Position numbers and translations under genes: made by a program. Positions 35,608-45,659 of a stretch of DNA of 64,000 nucleotides are shown here, in pieces. Source of the stretch: Dermatophilaceae bacterium Sec6.4 (GTDB taxonomy: Bacteria > Actinomycetota > Actinomycetes > Actinomycetales > Dermatophilaceae); NCBI GenBank assembly GCA_039636865.1, contig CP144172.1:2790001-2854000 (forward strand). Reading direction: 5' to 3'. The number at the start of each line of letters is the position of its first letter. The first letter of the stretch is position 1. Under the pieces are notes generated by a model. That model was not told the origin of the DNA. It was given only the letters and a program-made list of their open reading frames with translations, and ran no database searches.

Positions 35608-37943
35608 CGTCCGTTGTCCGCCCCGCCCGCGCCCGCCGGCTCCCCGATCTCGGTGAACAGCACATCTTCGGGCTCCTCCATGGCCTGGTTGCGGCTGCGG
35701 TAGCGCACCGCCAGCCAGCAGAGCCACAGGAAGGGCAGCGCCCCGCCGACGATGAACACGACGTCTCCGGGCAGCCGCATCCACTCGATGAGGCTGTTGC
35801 TGGGGTTGGTAATGAACTTCAGTTGGCGGGCCGCGAAATAGCCGTCACCCACGGACTTGTAGAGCTGCACGATCCCCAGCGGCAGCAAGGTTGCGAAACA
35901 CATCCAGGCAAGGCCGATATTGGTGGACCAGAAGGAGATCTTCGCCAGTCGGTCCGACCAGTGCTCCTCCGGGATGAGGTAGCGCAGACAGAACAGGGCC
36001 AGTCCGATGGCCAGCATCCCGTAGACCCCCATCATCGCGGCGTGCGCGTGATTGGCGGTCAGGGCCGTACCGATCTCGTAGTACGAGACGACCGGCAGGT
36101 TGACCAGGAAGCCGAAAATTCCGGCACCCAGGAAGTTCCAGAAGCCCACGGCCACCAGGAACATCACCGCCCAGCGGTGCGGGAACGGCGTTGCCGATGA
36201 CTCTTCCTGACGCGAGCCCAGCTGCAGGAACGACCAGGCCTCCACGGTGAGGAAGGTCAGTGGTAGCACCTCGGCTGCTGAGAAGAACGCACCCAGGGCC
36301 ATCGTTTCCGCTGCGGTGCCGGAAAAGTACAAGTGGTGCATTGTGCCAACGACGCCGCCGATGGAGTACAGGATGATGTCCAGATAGATGATGGTCATCG
36401 CAACCCTGCGCCGGATGACACCGAGCATCACGAACAGGTAGGCGACCAACACGGTGGTGAAGATTTCCAGGAAGTCCTCGACCCACAGGTGTACCACCAT
36501 GAACCGCCAGAAGTCCGCGACGGTGTAGCTCGATTCGGAGCTGGTCAACAGGCCCACTGCGTAGAACGCCGGGATTGCCAGCCCGGTGTAGAAGAACAGC
36601 CATGGAAGATTGATCCGAGACTGTGCCACCATCGCTCGCCGCAGCCCGCGGAACAGCATGAAGGCCCAGAAGAACAGGGCCAGGGTCAGGAGCACCTGCC
36701 AGACCCGGCCCAGGTCCAGGTACTCCCAGCCCTGCATCCCGAACGCGTGCAAGGCTGGGGAGAGCCAGCCGTGGATATCCAGGCCTTCTCCGATCAGGCT
36801 GCCGAATACGACGACGACCAGGGCCCCGAGCAAGCCGTACGCCAGCCAGGATTGGCGGCGCGGTTCGCGCCCGGAGATGATCGGCGCGAGAAAGAGGGCG
36901 GTGGCCAGGAACGAGGTCGCGGTCCAGAAGATTGAGAGTTGCACGTGCCAGGTGCGCACCAGGTTGTACGGCAGCCACTGACCCAGGTTGAATCCGAAGA
37001 AGCTGGTCAGATCGGCGCGATAATGCTCACTGGCCGCGCCCACCAGCGTCTGCACCAGGAACAACAACCCGACCACGAGGAAGAAGTAGGCGCACGCACG
37101 CTGGGTAGGTGTCACTGCGACATCGTCAGGGCGACGAAAGGAGATGGTGTCTGCCTGACGGCCACGCCAGCCCATCCGCTCACCCCACCGGCCGAACGCC
37201 GCGAACAGGACACCGATCCCGGCGAGCAGGACGATCAGTGACAGGACGCTCCAGACCACGACGTCTGCGGTCATCGTGTTGCCTACCAGCCGGTCCGGTG
37301 GCCAGTTGTTGGTGTAGGAGTAGTTCTTATCCGGACGCAGTGTCGATCCCGCCCACGCCGACCAGGCGAAGTAGGCAGTCAGCTGCTTGACCTCGACGGG
37401 ATCGGTGATGGCCTCCGGTAGCAGACCGTTGGCAGCGCTTTGGGGACCGAAGTATTCGGTGTAGTGGGCCACCAGCTCCCGGAACGCCCTGGCCTGGGCG
37501 TCGCTGTACGTGACGGTGTCAGATTTCGCGTTGTAACGGTTGGTCTTGAAGTCGGCGACCACCTTGTCCCGCGCCGTGCTGGAGGTGCTGCCGCCGTACT
37601 CACGGGTCGCGATCAGCGCCGCGCGGTGCAGGTAATCAGCAGTGAAGTCGGGACCCAGGTAGGCGCCATGACCGAAGATCGAGCCGTACTCCATTAGTCC
37701 CTTGCGCAGGAAGAGTTTCTGCCCCGCAATGACGTCGGCACCGGTGTAGACGACCTGTCCTTGACTGGTCTGGACCTGCGCGGCGATCGGCGGATCAGCG
37801 GTGTAGGCGCGGTAACCCAGAAAGCCCAGAATTGCCAGGCCGCACAGCAAGACCAGAGCGGTCACCTGCACCCACACCCGGGAGACGAGCGGGCCTCGTT
37901 TCGGCTCGGACGGCGGCAACAAGGTCGTGATGTTCTGAGCCAT
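35604..37943 (-). CDS. norB: Nitric oxide reductase, quinol-dependent single-subunit type (qNor)
   Basis: About 779 residues from the ATG at 37943, which has AGGA eight bases upstream. The long N-terminal extension with a periplasmic domain (AQVQTSQGQVVYTGADVIAGQKLF, MEYGSIFGHGAYLGPDF) and the 12-helix NorB core are typical of qNor. Heme and iron ligands are in TWHVQLSIFW, HLWVEDFLEIF, HHLYFSGTAAE and NHAHAAMMG. It reduces 2 NO to N2O at the membrane and in non-denitrifiers detoxifies NO. No nirK or nosZ lies nearby, which favours detoxification. Confidence 0.95.
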   Translation of the reverse strand: MAQNITTLLPPSEPKRGPLVSRVWVQVTALVLLCGLAILGFLGYRAYTADPPIAAQVQTSQGQVVYTGADVIAGQKLFLRKGLMEYGSIFGHGAYLGPDFTADYLHRAALIATREYGGSTSSTARDKVVADFKTNRYNAKSDTVTYSDAQARAFRELVAHYTEYFGPQSAANGLLPEAITDPVEVKQLTAYFAWSAWAGSTLRPDKNYSYTNNWPPDRLVGNTMTADVVVWSVLSLIVLLAGIGVLFAAFGRWGERMGWRGRQADTISFRRPDDVAVTPTQRACAYFFLVVGLLFLVQTLVGAASEHYRADLTSFFGFNLGQWLPYNLVRTWHVQLSIFWTATSFLATALFLAPIISGREPRRQSWLAYGLLGALVVVVFGSLIGEGLDIHGWLSPALHAFGMQGWEYLDLGRVWQVLLTLALFFWAFMLFRGLRRAMVAQSRINLPWLFFYTGLAIPAFYAVGLLTSSESSYTVADFWRFMVVHLWVEDFLEIFTTVLVAYLFVMLGVIRRRVAMTIIYLDIILYSIGGVVGTMHHLYFSGTAAETMALGAFFSAAEVLPLTFLTVEAWSFLQLGSRQEESSATPFPHRWAVMFLVAVGFWNFLGAGIFGFLVNLPVVSYYEIGTALTANHAHAAMMGVYGMLAIGLALFCLRYLIPEEHWSDRLAKISFWSTNIGLAWMCFATLLPLGIVQLYKSVGDGYFAARQLKFITNPSNSLIEWMRLPGDVVFIVGGALPFLWLCWLAVRYRSRNQAMEEPEDVLFTEIGEPAGAGGADNGR

Positions 37944-38152
37944 GGTCATCCTGACAAACGACGAGTGATCGCCATGGTGTCCGCAGCGGAGCAAGTGCTC
38001 CTACAAGGCGGCAGCGGGCAGCCGACCTCGGTTCGGGCCTGCTGAGGGATCCCAGCCTTACGGAGGTTACCCAGGTCTGGGAAATGTCGCTACCCCTGCT
38101 GGACAAGATGTACGCAGTCCCCGCACGGATGCGCCCTCGATAGAGTTTCGGC

Positions 38153-38656
38153 GTGCCGGACGGTGATTACCTCGTGGAACTGGTTGCAGTGGACAACATT
38201 GTGCTGGAGCGGCTCGTGCAGGTCGCGACCAGCGATGCCTTGGCTGATGAGGTGACGCCACCGTTGACCTCCGGCCCGGAGTGGACCCCAACGCGGATCG
38301 CGTGGCTTCGCGCCTTCCACGTTGACCGCCGCGCTGGTCTGCAGGGCCCCGCTGGTGAAGTCACATGGGCAGTCGTCCTCGACCAGCGAGTCGTCGGCTC
38401 GGTGCGCCTGCAGCGCACGCAGCAGTCCGGTGAGCTGGAGACTGGCGCGTGGCTGACTCGTAGCAGCCGGGGTCAGGGCGTCGGTCGGGCTGCGATGGAA
38501 GCGGTATTGCGCGAGGCCGCAGCGCTTGGGTTCGTAGCCGTGTGCGCACGGACCACCGTCAGCAACGCCAGCGCGTTGAGGCTTTTGAAGCGCCTCGGCT
38601 TCGACCTCACGCCAACGGGCGATGACGGCGGTATCTACGCGCTCCTCGCCATTTAG
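38153..38656 (+). CDS. GNAT-family N-acetyltransferase
   Basis: A 167-residue acetyltransferase starting at GTG 38153. The motif TRSSRGQGVGRAAMEAVL binds acetyl-CoA; VSNASALRLLKRLGFDL is the family C-terminus. It is divergent from norB. The acceptor is unknown; RimJ/RimL-type protein or small-molecule acetylation is possible. Confidence 0.85.
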   Translation: MPDGDYLVELVAVDNIVLERLVQVATSDALADEVTPPLTSGPEWTPTRIAWLRAFHVDRRAGLQGPAGEVTWAVVLDQRVVGSVRLQRTQQSGELETGAWLTRSSRGQGVGRAAMEAVLREAAALGFVAVCARTTVSNASALRLLKRLGFDLTPTGDDGGIYALLAI

Positions 38657-38845
38657 TTTCCCTTCCTCCGTAACGGGATCCGAAGTCGGTGAGCTCCACT
38701 GACAACCAAGACCGCCGCTGCAAGCCCTCTGTCCGGGGACGACCTCAAAATCATCGCCTCACCCCGGATCACCAATCAGAGCCCTTGCCTGTCGCTCGTC
38801 ACAGGCCGACCCCGCCGTGTTCCTGGCCCCAGAACGACCTTTCGG

Positions 38846-39286
38846 TCAGCACCGGGAAGCAACATTCCAAGCGCGTGCAGTGGCCCACACCCGCTCGTAA
38901 CCGGCTGCAGTCGACCATTCAACGACGGCCAGACCGGCTTCTGTTGCACAACCGCACCCATAAGCCGTACGCAGCAACTCGTACGCCAGTTCCGGTTCAC
39001 CCGAAGCCCCATTGTCATGAAACACCAGACCGCAGTATCCGATGACATCACCGACTTTCTTGCGATGCACCGCGAGAAGCCCCGGTTGGGTTGTCTTGTG
39101 CTCACCCCGTATGCCGGTCGCGAGGTCCTCGACCGCTGATCGGCCCTTGGCATCTATTCGCCGATGAGGTGGCACCCTCGGGTCCCGCTCCGTCCATAAC
39201 TGACGGTAGATTTCGGCTTCATCCAAGCGCCGACGGCGGAGGATGAGCCGATCAGTCTCCAGCATCGCGAGTCTCGACATGTCCAC
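38846..39286 (-). pseudogene. RimJ/RimL-type GNAT acetyltransferase, C-terminus lost by frameshift
   Basis: The frame reads a normal GNAT N-terminus (LETDRLILRRRRLDEAEIYRQLW) and core (GYCGLVFHDNGASGEPELAYEL, ATEAGLAVVEWSTAAG) up to ARAWNVASR and then hits a stop. Homologs continue with RVLEKLGF; the next frame reads RVLTERSFWGQ right after the break, so one base appears to be missing near 38850. About 25 residues are lost. It may be inactive. Confidence 0.6.
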
Positions 39287-39433
39287 ACTTTGCCAAGACA
39301 GGAACCGATCCAGCTGATTGCGGCGGCCGTTCGCCTGTCCGTCCGGCCGCTCTGTACGGCAGGACTGACTCAGCTGCGTTCCACGCGGGCGGACCCGAAA
39401 CCTATGCTGCCTAAGTCGAGGACTATGTCGGAT

Positions 39434-40838
39434 GGTGACGTCCCGTCGAGTGGTGTAGTTCCGGGCTTGTCCTGAATGAGGTGAGCCATCGTGCGATGGT
39501 CAGTGAGAACTGTCTAGGAATCTCACGAGAGGACACACGCACGATGGCTCTTGACCAGTCTGCCCTGCTTGACCTGTTGGCCCAACTGAAACTGACGGAT
39601 GTCTCGGATCGGATCCGTTCGATCACCGAAGCGCTCTACCAGGAGCTGATCGATACCGAGGCCGCGGCCGTGATCGGCGCGGGCAGGTATGAACGCAGCG
39701 ATGAGCGCACGACCCAACGCAATGGGACCCGGCCCAGGACGTTGTCGACCACGGCCGGTGACCTGGAACTGCGGATCCCGAAACTGCGACGTGGGAGCTT
39801 CTTTCCCTCGCTACTGGAACGACGGCGCCGAGTGGATCAGGCGTTGTTCGCGGTGGTGATGGAGGCCTACCTACACGGGGTTTCGACCCGGAAAGTTGAT
39901 GACCTCGTCAAAGCTCTCGGCGCCGATACCGGGATATCCAAGTCCGAGGTGTCACGGATTTGCGCTGACTTGGATCTGGAAGTTGGTGCGTTCACCGGCC
40001 GGGACCTGTCCGCGATGGCCTTTCCCTACGTGTTCTTGGACGCGACCTATTGCAAGGCCCGGGTCAACCACCGTGTGGTGTCCCAAGCGATCGTCGTAGC
40101 GATCGGTGTCGCGGCGGACGGGCGCCGCGAAGTACTGGGGTTCGACGTCGGGGACACCGAGTCCGAGCCGTTCTGGGCCGCGTTCCTTCGGTCGCTGAAA
40201 GCCCGAGGGCTGCACGGGGCGCAGCTGGTCATCTCTGATGCTCACACCGGGTTGAAGAAGGCCATCTCCACGGTCATGCAGGGAACGGCGTGGCAACGGT
40301 GCCGGGTCCATTTCATGCGCAACGTGCTCGCCGTCGTGCCCAGGAATAACCAGGACATGGTCGCCTCGATTATCCGAACGATCTTCGCTCAACCGGACGC
40401 CAAGCACGTGCTGGCCCAGTTCGAAGAAGTCACCCGGATGCTGGCCCGGTCTCACCCCCAGGTCGCCGTGATGCTCACCGACGCGAAAGACGATCTGCTC
40501 GCATTCACCGATTTCCCGATGAAACACTGGCGCCAAATCTGGTCCACCAACCCGTTGGAACGAGTCAACAAAGAGATCAAACGCCGCACCGACGTCGTCG
40601 GTGTCTTCCCCAACCCCGCCGCCCTACTACGCCTGGCTGGCGCTGTTCTGGTCGAGCAACACGACGAATGGGAAGCCGCCGACCGCCGCTATTTCTCCGC
40701 CGCCTCAATGACCGAACTGACCGCCCCACGCCACCCCGACAAGGAGGCCACCACCGCCCCAGAAATCAACGCCGCATAACCTGAACCCACTAACCCGCAC
40801 GGTGTGACGAAACCCCACCACTCAGCGGGACGTCACCC
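39434..40838 (+). mobile_element. IS256-family insertion sequence, complete, with 8-bp target duplication
   Basis: The ends are inverted repeats GGTGACGTCCCG..GAGTGGTG at 39434-39455 and 40816-40837 (22 bp, two mismatches). The 8-bp duplication TGTCGGAT flanks it exactly (39426-39433 and 40839-40846), which fits the family. The element is 1405 bp with one transposase gene. Confidence 0.93.
39544..40779 (+). CDS. IS256-family (mutator-type) transposase
   Basis: A 411-residue transposase from the ATG at 39544 (MALDQSALLDLLAQ). DDE residues are visible in FPYVFLDATYCKARV (Asp), LVISDAHTGLKKAI (Asp) and WSTNPLERVNKEIKRRT (Glu); the C/DxxH-like WQRCRVHFMRN segment is also present. No frameshift or stop is seen, so the element is probably active. 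Confidence 0.95.
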   Translation: MALDQSALLDLLAQLKLTDVSDRIRSITEALYQELIDTEAAAVIGAGRYERSDERTTQRNGTRPRTLSTTAGDLELRIPKLRRGSFFPSLLERRRRVDQALFAVVMEAYLHGVSTRKVDDLVKALGADTGISKSEVSRICADLDLEVGAFTGRDLSAMAFPYVFLDATYCKARVNHRVVSQAIVVAIGVAADGRREVLGFDVGDTESEPFWAAFLRSLKARGLHGAQLVISDAHTGLKKAISTVMQGTAWQRCRVHFMRNVLAVVPRNNQDMVASIIRTIFAQPDAKHVLAQFEEVTRMLARSHPQVAVMLTDAKDDLLAFTDFPMKHWRQIWSTNPLERVNKEIKRRTDVVGVFPNPAALLRLAGAVLVEQHDEWEAADRRYFSAASMTELTAPRHPDKEATTAPEINAA

Positions 40839-41037
40839 TGTCGGATACGAAGTGGAACCCGTCGCACGCTGACCACCACATCCAAGACGGTGTTCGTTCA
40901 CCAGCTGCATCGCGGTGGCTCCCACTGAGTAGCCCGCCTCAGGAACCGTCGATCGTCGGGCGGATGGGGCCTGCTGATCGTGCCCAGTGTCTCCGGCATC
41001 GAGATCAGTTGGGGCCGACTTTCCCGGGAGTATGGGG

Positions 41038-42048
41038 TCAGATCCAGCCCTTACGACTGAAGGTGGCGTAGAGGGCACCGCCGATCGCGAGGATGATCGC
41101 GATGCTGAAGAGGAAGCCCCATTCCTTACCGAAACCGGGGTACGGCACGTTCTGCCCGAAATATCCGGTCACAGCGGTGGGCACGGCGATGATGGCAGCC
41201 CAACTGGTGAGCTTCTTCATCACGTTGTTCAGTCGAGCGTCCTGCAGGGACAGGTTCGTCTCGAAGATGGTGGTGACCATATCGCGCAGCGACTCCGTCC
41301 ATTCCGAGGCCCGCAGCACGTGGTCGTACAGATCGTCATACCACGGGTCCATTTCGGTGGGGGCGTTGAAGTCTCTGCGGTGGCGTAGGACGGAGTTGAT
41401 GACCTCACGCATCGGCAGCACGACCCGTCGCAGTTGTACCAGGTCCTTTCGGACCTGGTACGTGGCGCGTTGCACGTCGGCGCTGGCCGCGGTCTCATCG
41501 AACAGTCCATCCTCCAAGCCCTCGATCGCATCGTCGAGGCTTTGGACGGCCTCGAAGTGTCCATCAACGACGGTGTCAAGCAAGCCATGCACCAATGCAC
41601 CGACCCCGTACTGGAGTAGGTCGGCGTTGTCGTCCCACCGGTGCACGACCTCCTCGATATCGAAGTCCGGGTCGGCGCGAACGGTAATCAGCCCATGGGG
41701 AAACACGAACGCTGAGACCTTGCGGATCGCGAGCCGGGTGCCCGTCGCGTCGGGGGGCACACTGTCCAGCTTGACCGCGTAAACAGTCATGAACGTGTGC
41801 GTTGCGTAGCGGGTGGCCTTGGCACGTTCCGAATGAGCGATCGCGTCCTCGACGGCCAGCGGTGCGAGGGTGAGCTCCCCGGCGAGTTCCTGCAGGAGGC
41901 GGTGGTCAGGGTCGCACAGGTCCACCCAGGTCAAGCTGTCCTGCTCGTTGAGGTAGTCCGATATCCGAGCGAAGTCGAAGTCTTCGGCGACTACCTTTCC
42001 GTCCCGCCACACACGTCCACGGACCGTCTTGTTGTCGGTTTTCACCAT
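41038..42048 (-). CDS. corA: CorA-family divalent cation transporter with GQN in place of GMN
   Basis: About 336 residues from the ATG at 42048. A cytoplasmic alpha/beta funnel domain precedes two C-terminal membrane helices (SWAAIIAVPTAVTGYFG and FLFSIAIILAIGGALYATF). The pore signature between them reads YFGQNVPYPG, whereas CorA channels have YGMN. The tail is FSRKGWI. The Met-to-Gln change at the selectivity loop suggests a different ion preference or a ZntB-like exporter; that is inference. Confidence 0.88.
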   Translation of the reverse strand: MVKTDNKTVRGRVWRDGKVVAEDFDFARISDYLNEQDSLTWVDLCDPDHRLLQELAGELTLAPLAVEDAIAHSERAKATRYATHTFMTVYAVKLDSVPPDATGTRLAIRKVSAFVFPHGLITVRADPDFDIEEVVHRWDDNADLLQYGVGALVHGLLDTVVDGHFEAVQSLDDAIEGLEDGLFDETAASADVQRATYQVRKDLVQLRRVVLPMREVINSVLRHRRDFNAPTEMDPWYDDLYDHVLRASEWTESLRDMVTTIFETNLSLQDARLNNVMKKLTSWAAIIAVPTAVTGYFGQNVPYPGFGKEWGFLFSIAIILAIGGALYATFSRKGWI

Positions 42049-42157
42049 CTCAGTGTGCCTGCGAGACAACTGGTCACGACCGCGCCGCACCGCGCTACGT
42101 TGCGAAATGGTGTGGCTCTGCGGTCGATGGTTGACGGCTGTTCACCGGTTGGCGAAC

Positions 42158-43747
42158 TCAGCCGATGTCGCGGGTGCGGTAGGACGCAGCGCCGGCAGCG
42201 AGCAGGGCAACGGCGAGGAAGCTCATCGTGACGGTTGGTGCTAGGGCGAAGCCTTCGACTGGCATCCGTGGCACGTGGGCAAACGGGGAGATATCGATCG
42301 CCCAGGACGGCAGTCGCAGCAGTTCACCGACCTGCCCGAGAGTGAGGAACAGGGCCAGCAGAACCCACCCGGCCGCAGCGAGCGTGCTGCGCAGCGCGTA
42401 GGCGGTCATGGCCAGGGCGGTGACAAGCCACACCGCAGGCGCCTGGGCCAGGGCTGCCGGCAGTGTGCGGTGAATGCCGTCGCTCAGGTTGCCGGCCACC
42501 GCGCCGAAACCGACCGCCATACTCAACCCAGCGATCAGGAGCAACCAGGTGGTACCCCCGATCGCCACAGCCACAATGGCGAGGTACACGCGTCGACGCG
42601 AGGTGGCCGTAGCAAGCACCTGCTCGGTGCGCCCGTCGTGTTCTTCAGCGCCGCCGTGGGTGATGACGGTGACGGCAAAGCAGCTGACAAGTACCGCGAC
42701 GATGGAGAGCTCAGCAGCGAGCAGGGCGTCTTGCACCGCTCCGACACCTCCGATCCGCGCGAGCATGTCGCGTCCGCTCGGGGACCCCAGCAGATCCCCG
42801 ATGTTGGGGGCGATTGCGCCGAGAGCAAGGCCGAGGACAGCGATGGCTGCGGTCCACACGAATACCGTGGTGGCGTGCAGCCGGATGGTCAGCGCGGTCG
42901 CGTCGCCGAGCCAGGGTGAGCCGATGGCAGGTCCCGGTCTCGGCGCGAGGAGGCCGCCATCGAGGTCTCGCCGGGCGCGCAGCAGGTGCGCTGTTGCGAG
43001 CAGAGCGGCTGCGGTGGCCGGGTAAAGTAGCAGAACCCACCAGCGGGGGCCTGACCACGCCCGCAGCTGGGTGGACCAGCCGAACGGGGACAGCCAGCTC
43101 AACCACAACTCGGTGGTATCGCCGACAGCGCGCAGCGCGAATAAGGCTCCCAGTGCGCCTGCAGTGATGGCGGCGCAGGTGCGGGTGCTGGCGGAGAGTT
43201 GACAGGCGGTGGCGGTGAGGCCCGCCGCGACTATTCCGATTCCCGTCCACGAGGCACCGAACAGCAGCGACCCAGTCACGGGTAGGCCTGCAGCGACGTC
43301 AACAACCGCGGCCCCTGCCCCCACCAGGAGGGACGCTCCGGCCCCTTCGGCGGTAGCAGCAGCCAACGGCGTGGCGCGGCCTATCGCGGTCCCAGCGAGC
43401 AGCTCGGCACGACCAGATTCCTCTTCACTGCGGGTATGTCGTCGGACCAGCACACCAAGTAGGACCGCGACGAATACCGCGTAGAGCACGGTCATCTTGG
43501 TCATCGCCAACTCACCGACGCTGCCCGTGTCCAGGATCGGCCCGTAAAGCGCCACTAATGCCGGGCTGGCATCGATCGCCTGCGCGGCAGCCACCTGCTG
43601 TGCGGCCGTCGAGTAGAGGGAACTGGTCGCGATGGCCGAGGCCGCGCAGATCCCTACCAGCAGAAGCGTCCCGGCGCCGAGAAGGAACCGGTCGCGGCGC
43701 ACCGCGAGCCGGGTCAGCGTTCCGATCCCGGTCAGGGTGGTCCTCAC
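42158..43747 (-). CDS. ABC-2 type exporter permease
   Basis: A 529-residue membrane protein starting at GTG 43747, overlapping the ATPase stop by 4 nt. It has about twelve hydrophobic segments in two homologous halves, as in the actinobacterial polyketide-antibiotic exporter permeases; the repeated motif (L)[19 protein letters not shown] and [20 protein letters not shown] occurs once in each half. It exports an unknown hydrophobic compound with the adjacent ATPase. Confidence 0.88.
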   Translation of the reverse strand: MRTTLTGIGTLTRLAVRRDRFLLGAGTLLLVGICAASAIATSSLYSTAAQQVAAAQAIDASPALVALYGPILDTGSVGELAMTKMTVLYAVFVAVLLGVLVRRHTRSEEESGRAELLAGTAIGRATPLAAATAEGAGASLLVGAGAAVVDVAAGLPVTGSLLFGASWTGIGIVAAGLTATACQLSASTRTCAAITAGALGALFALRAVGDTTELWLSWLSPFGWSTQLRAWSGPRWWVLLLYPATAAALLATAHLLRARRDLDGGLLAPRPGPAIGSPWLGDATALTIRLHATTVFVWTAAIAVLGLALGAIAPNIGDLLGSPSGRDMLARIGGVGAVQDALLAAELSIVAVLVSCFAVTVITHGGAEEHDGRTEQVLATATSRRRVYLAIVAVAIGGTTWLLLIAGLSMAVGFGAVAGNLSDGIHRTLPAALAQAPAVWLVTALAMTAYALRSTLAAAGWVLLALFLTLGQVGELLRLPSWAIDISPFAHVPRMPVEGFALAPTVTMSFLAVALLAAGAASYRTRDIG

Positions 43748-44655
43748 CGGCGCGGCCCGGCCGGGGTGGTCGTGCGGTACGCGTCCAGAAACAGCTCCTC
43801 CAGCGTCGGCGGCGTGCACGTCAGGTCGCGGATACCGGCCCGGGTGAGTTCGGTAAGGACGCCCGCCAGCATGTCGGGCTCGACCGTGCACACCACGGCA
43901 GCGCCCTGAATGCACAGGTCATGCACCCCGACCAGGTTCAGCTCCCCCGGGTGGGAAACTTCCGCCCGCAGATGGGTGCGCCGCAGGTGACGCAACTCGG
44001 TGAGCGTGCCGGACTCGACGGCGCGCCCCTCGCGGATGACCGTCACCCGATCAGCGAGACGGTCGACCTCGCTGAGGATGTGACTGGACAGCAGCACCGT
44101 GGTCCCGGTGCTGGTGCGCTCGGCGACGCACTGGTTGAACACCTCCTCCATGAGCGGGTCCAGCCCAGAGGTCGGCTCGTCCAGGATCAACAGATCAGCA
44201 TCGCCGGCGAATGCGGCCACCAGCGCCACCTTCTGCCGGTTCCCCTTGGAGTAGGCACGGCCTTTCTTGTGTGGGTCGAGCTCGAACCGCTCCATCAGTG
44301 ATGCCCGCCGACTGCGGCGAGGGTCCACTCCCCGCATCCGCAGCAGCAAGTCGATGATCTGACCGCCGGACAGGTCCGGCCACAGCGCGACATCACCGGG
44401 CACGTACGCCAACCGGCGGTGGATCGCCACGGCGTCGGCCCACGGGTCCCGACCGAACAACGACATCGACCCGGAATCGACCCGCAGCAGACCCAACAGC
44501 GCCCGGATCGCGGTCGACTTCCCAGCCCCGTTCGGTCCCAGAAACCCATGAACCTCCCCAGCAGTCACCGTCAGGTCGAGGCCGTCCAGGGCGCGTGTAC
44601 CGCCGAAGGTCTTGACGAGGTTGTGAATCTGCACCACAGGTCTGGGAGGGGACAT
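43744..44655 (-). CDS. ABC transporter ATP-binding protein (drug-exporter type)
   Basis: A 303-residue ATPase from the ATG at 44655, with GAGG upstream. Walker [10 protein letters not shown], signature [14 protein letters not shown], Walker [17 protein letters not shown]-loop [11 protein letters not shown]. The C-terminal 80 residues are the DrrA-like extension. Middle gene of the tetR-ATPase-permease operon. Confidence 0.93.
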   Translation of the reverse strand: MSPPRPVVQIHNLVKTFGGTRALDGLDLTVTAGEVHGFLGPNGAGKSTAIRALLGLLRVDSGSMSLFGRDPWADAVAIHRRLAYVPGDVALWPDLSGGQIIDLLLRMRGVDPRRSRRASLMERFELDPHKKGRAYSKGNRQKVALVAAFAGDADLLILDEPTSGLDPLMEEVFNQCVAERTSTGTTVLLSSHILSEVDRLADRVTVIREGRAVESGTLTELRHLRRTHLRAEVSHPGELNLVGVHDLCIQGAAVVCTVEPDMLAGVLTELTRAGIRDLTCTPPTLEELFLDAYRTTTPAGPRR

Positions 44656-44662
44656 CGTTGCC

Positions 44663-45316
44663 TCACGTCTGCGGTTCAGCGGGAAACTCGCGTAGGTAGT
44701 CATCGAGTAACTCAGGGGTGGTGAACAGACCCTCGGAGTACAGCTCAAGGGACGGGAGTGCGATCTCCTGGGTGTAGGCGCGCAACACCTCACCCAGGTC
44801 GTTGCCGGGCGTCGGGTAACGCTGCAGATATACCAGGAACGCCCCGAGCCCGCTGTAGGCCAAAAACCGGGCGCGAGCGGCCGGATCACGACTTTCCCGC
44901 ACCCGCCGGGCCGCGGTGGCCTGTGCCAGATATGCCTGTGCGTCCTCAATCATCCGATCCAGGAATGTCGCCGCCAGGTCACCACCAGATTGCAAGGCGC
45001 GCACCAGGTACCCCGCGACGGTCGCGTACTCCTCCACGGCCGCCAACTGAGCGAGCAGAAGTCCAGGAGTGGCAGTGACCATGGTCGCAGTCTTCGCTTC
45101 TCGCACAGTGCGCAGCACCTGCTCGTCACACACCGCCCGCAGCCCTGCCTTGGACTGGAAATGATGAATGACCAAGGCATGACTGGTACCGGCATCCGCC
45201 GCGATGACCCGCAACGAGGCAGCGAATCCATCAGCAGCGAAGCGGGCGATGGCCGCATCCCGAATCCGTGCCCGCGCCGTTAGATCGCCCTCCGGCACCT
45301 CAATGGTTGACCGCAT
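44663..45316 (-). CDS. TetR-family regulator of the ABC exporter operon
   Basis: A 217-residue regulator from the ATG at 45316 ([10 protein letters not shown]). The N-terminal helix-turn-helix is [29 protein letters not shown]; the C-terminal ligand domain carries the TetR_C pattern [11 protein letters not shown]. It starts the operon and lies 7 nt before the ATPase gene. A palindrome immediately before its ATG suggests autorepression. Confidence 0.88.
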   Translation of the reverse strand: MRSTIEVPEGDLTARARIRDAAIARFAADGFAASLRVIAADAGTSHALVIHHFQSKAGLRAVCDEQVLRTVREAKTATMVTATPGLLLAQLAAVEEYATVAGYLVRALQSGGDLAATFLDRMIEDAQAYLAQATAARRVRESRDPAARARFLAYSGLGAFLVYLQRYPTPGNDLGEVLRAYTQEIALPSLELYSEGLFTTPELLDDYLREFPAEPQT

Positions 45317-45353
45317 GGTTAATACGCTAACCACTTGGTCACCCGTGCGTCAA
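45317..45353 (-). promoter_or_regulatory. TetR operon promoter and overlapping operator
   Basis: GGTTA-ATACGC-TAACC (45317-45332) ends directly at the tetR ATG. On the minus strand TTGACG (45348-45353) and TAGCGT (45324-45329) are 18 bp apart, so the -10 box is inside the palindrome and transcription would start at about the A of the ATG. There is no ribosome-binding site, fitting a leaderless message. Confidence 0.6.
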
Positions 45354-45449
45354 CGCTGGCTCGGTGACAGTCTGGGACGGTCTCGCGGACAGTAACCAGC
45401 TCTAGGCGGACCAGATCCGGAACGAACAGGGTCGCTTCAGAATGCTGCG

Positions 45450-45600
45450 CTCGCGGCTGGGACAAGCACGGGATCGATGTTGACGGCGACGACGTGGTGA
45501 CCGAGCTTGGCGAAGTACCCGCCAGGTCGGCCTGGCCGCAACCGGCACCACGAAGCTGCGCGAGGCGTGCCCGGGGGCATCTACGGGGCGTCCTTTGCCC
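45450..45600 (-). pseudogene. Fragment resembling a SAM-dependent methyltransferase
   Basis: One minus-strand frame reads GAGCGQADLAG (like motif I) and the next reads GGYFAKLGHHVVAVNIDPVLV (like the following helix and motif II), so a frameshift would join them. No start or full domain remains. Tentative. Confidence 0.35.
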
Positions 45601-45659
45601 AGAGATCCTCACCTCGAGTGCGGTTGGTCGGTGAGGGCCGGCCAGGTCGAACCGTTAGG

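Noticed and set aside
35845..36978. 377-codon minus-strand frame inside norB
   Set aside because: Out-of-frame Arg/Gly/Pro-rich shadow of the NO reductase gene.
38069..38080. CCCAG-GT-CTGGG dyad upstream of norB as an NO-responsive operator
   Set aside because: Arms of only five bases and no match to NsrR, NorR or FNR consensus; about 125 bp from the start with no promoter boxes to support it.
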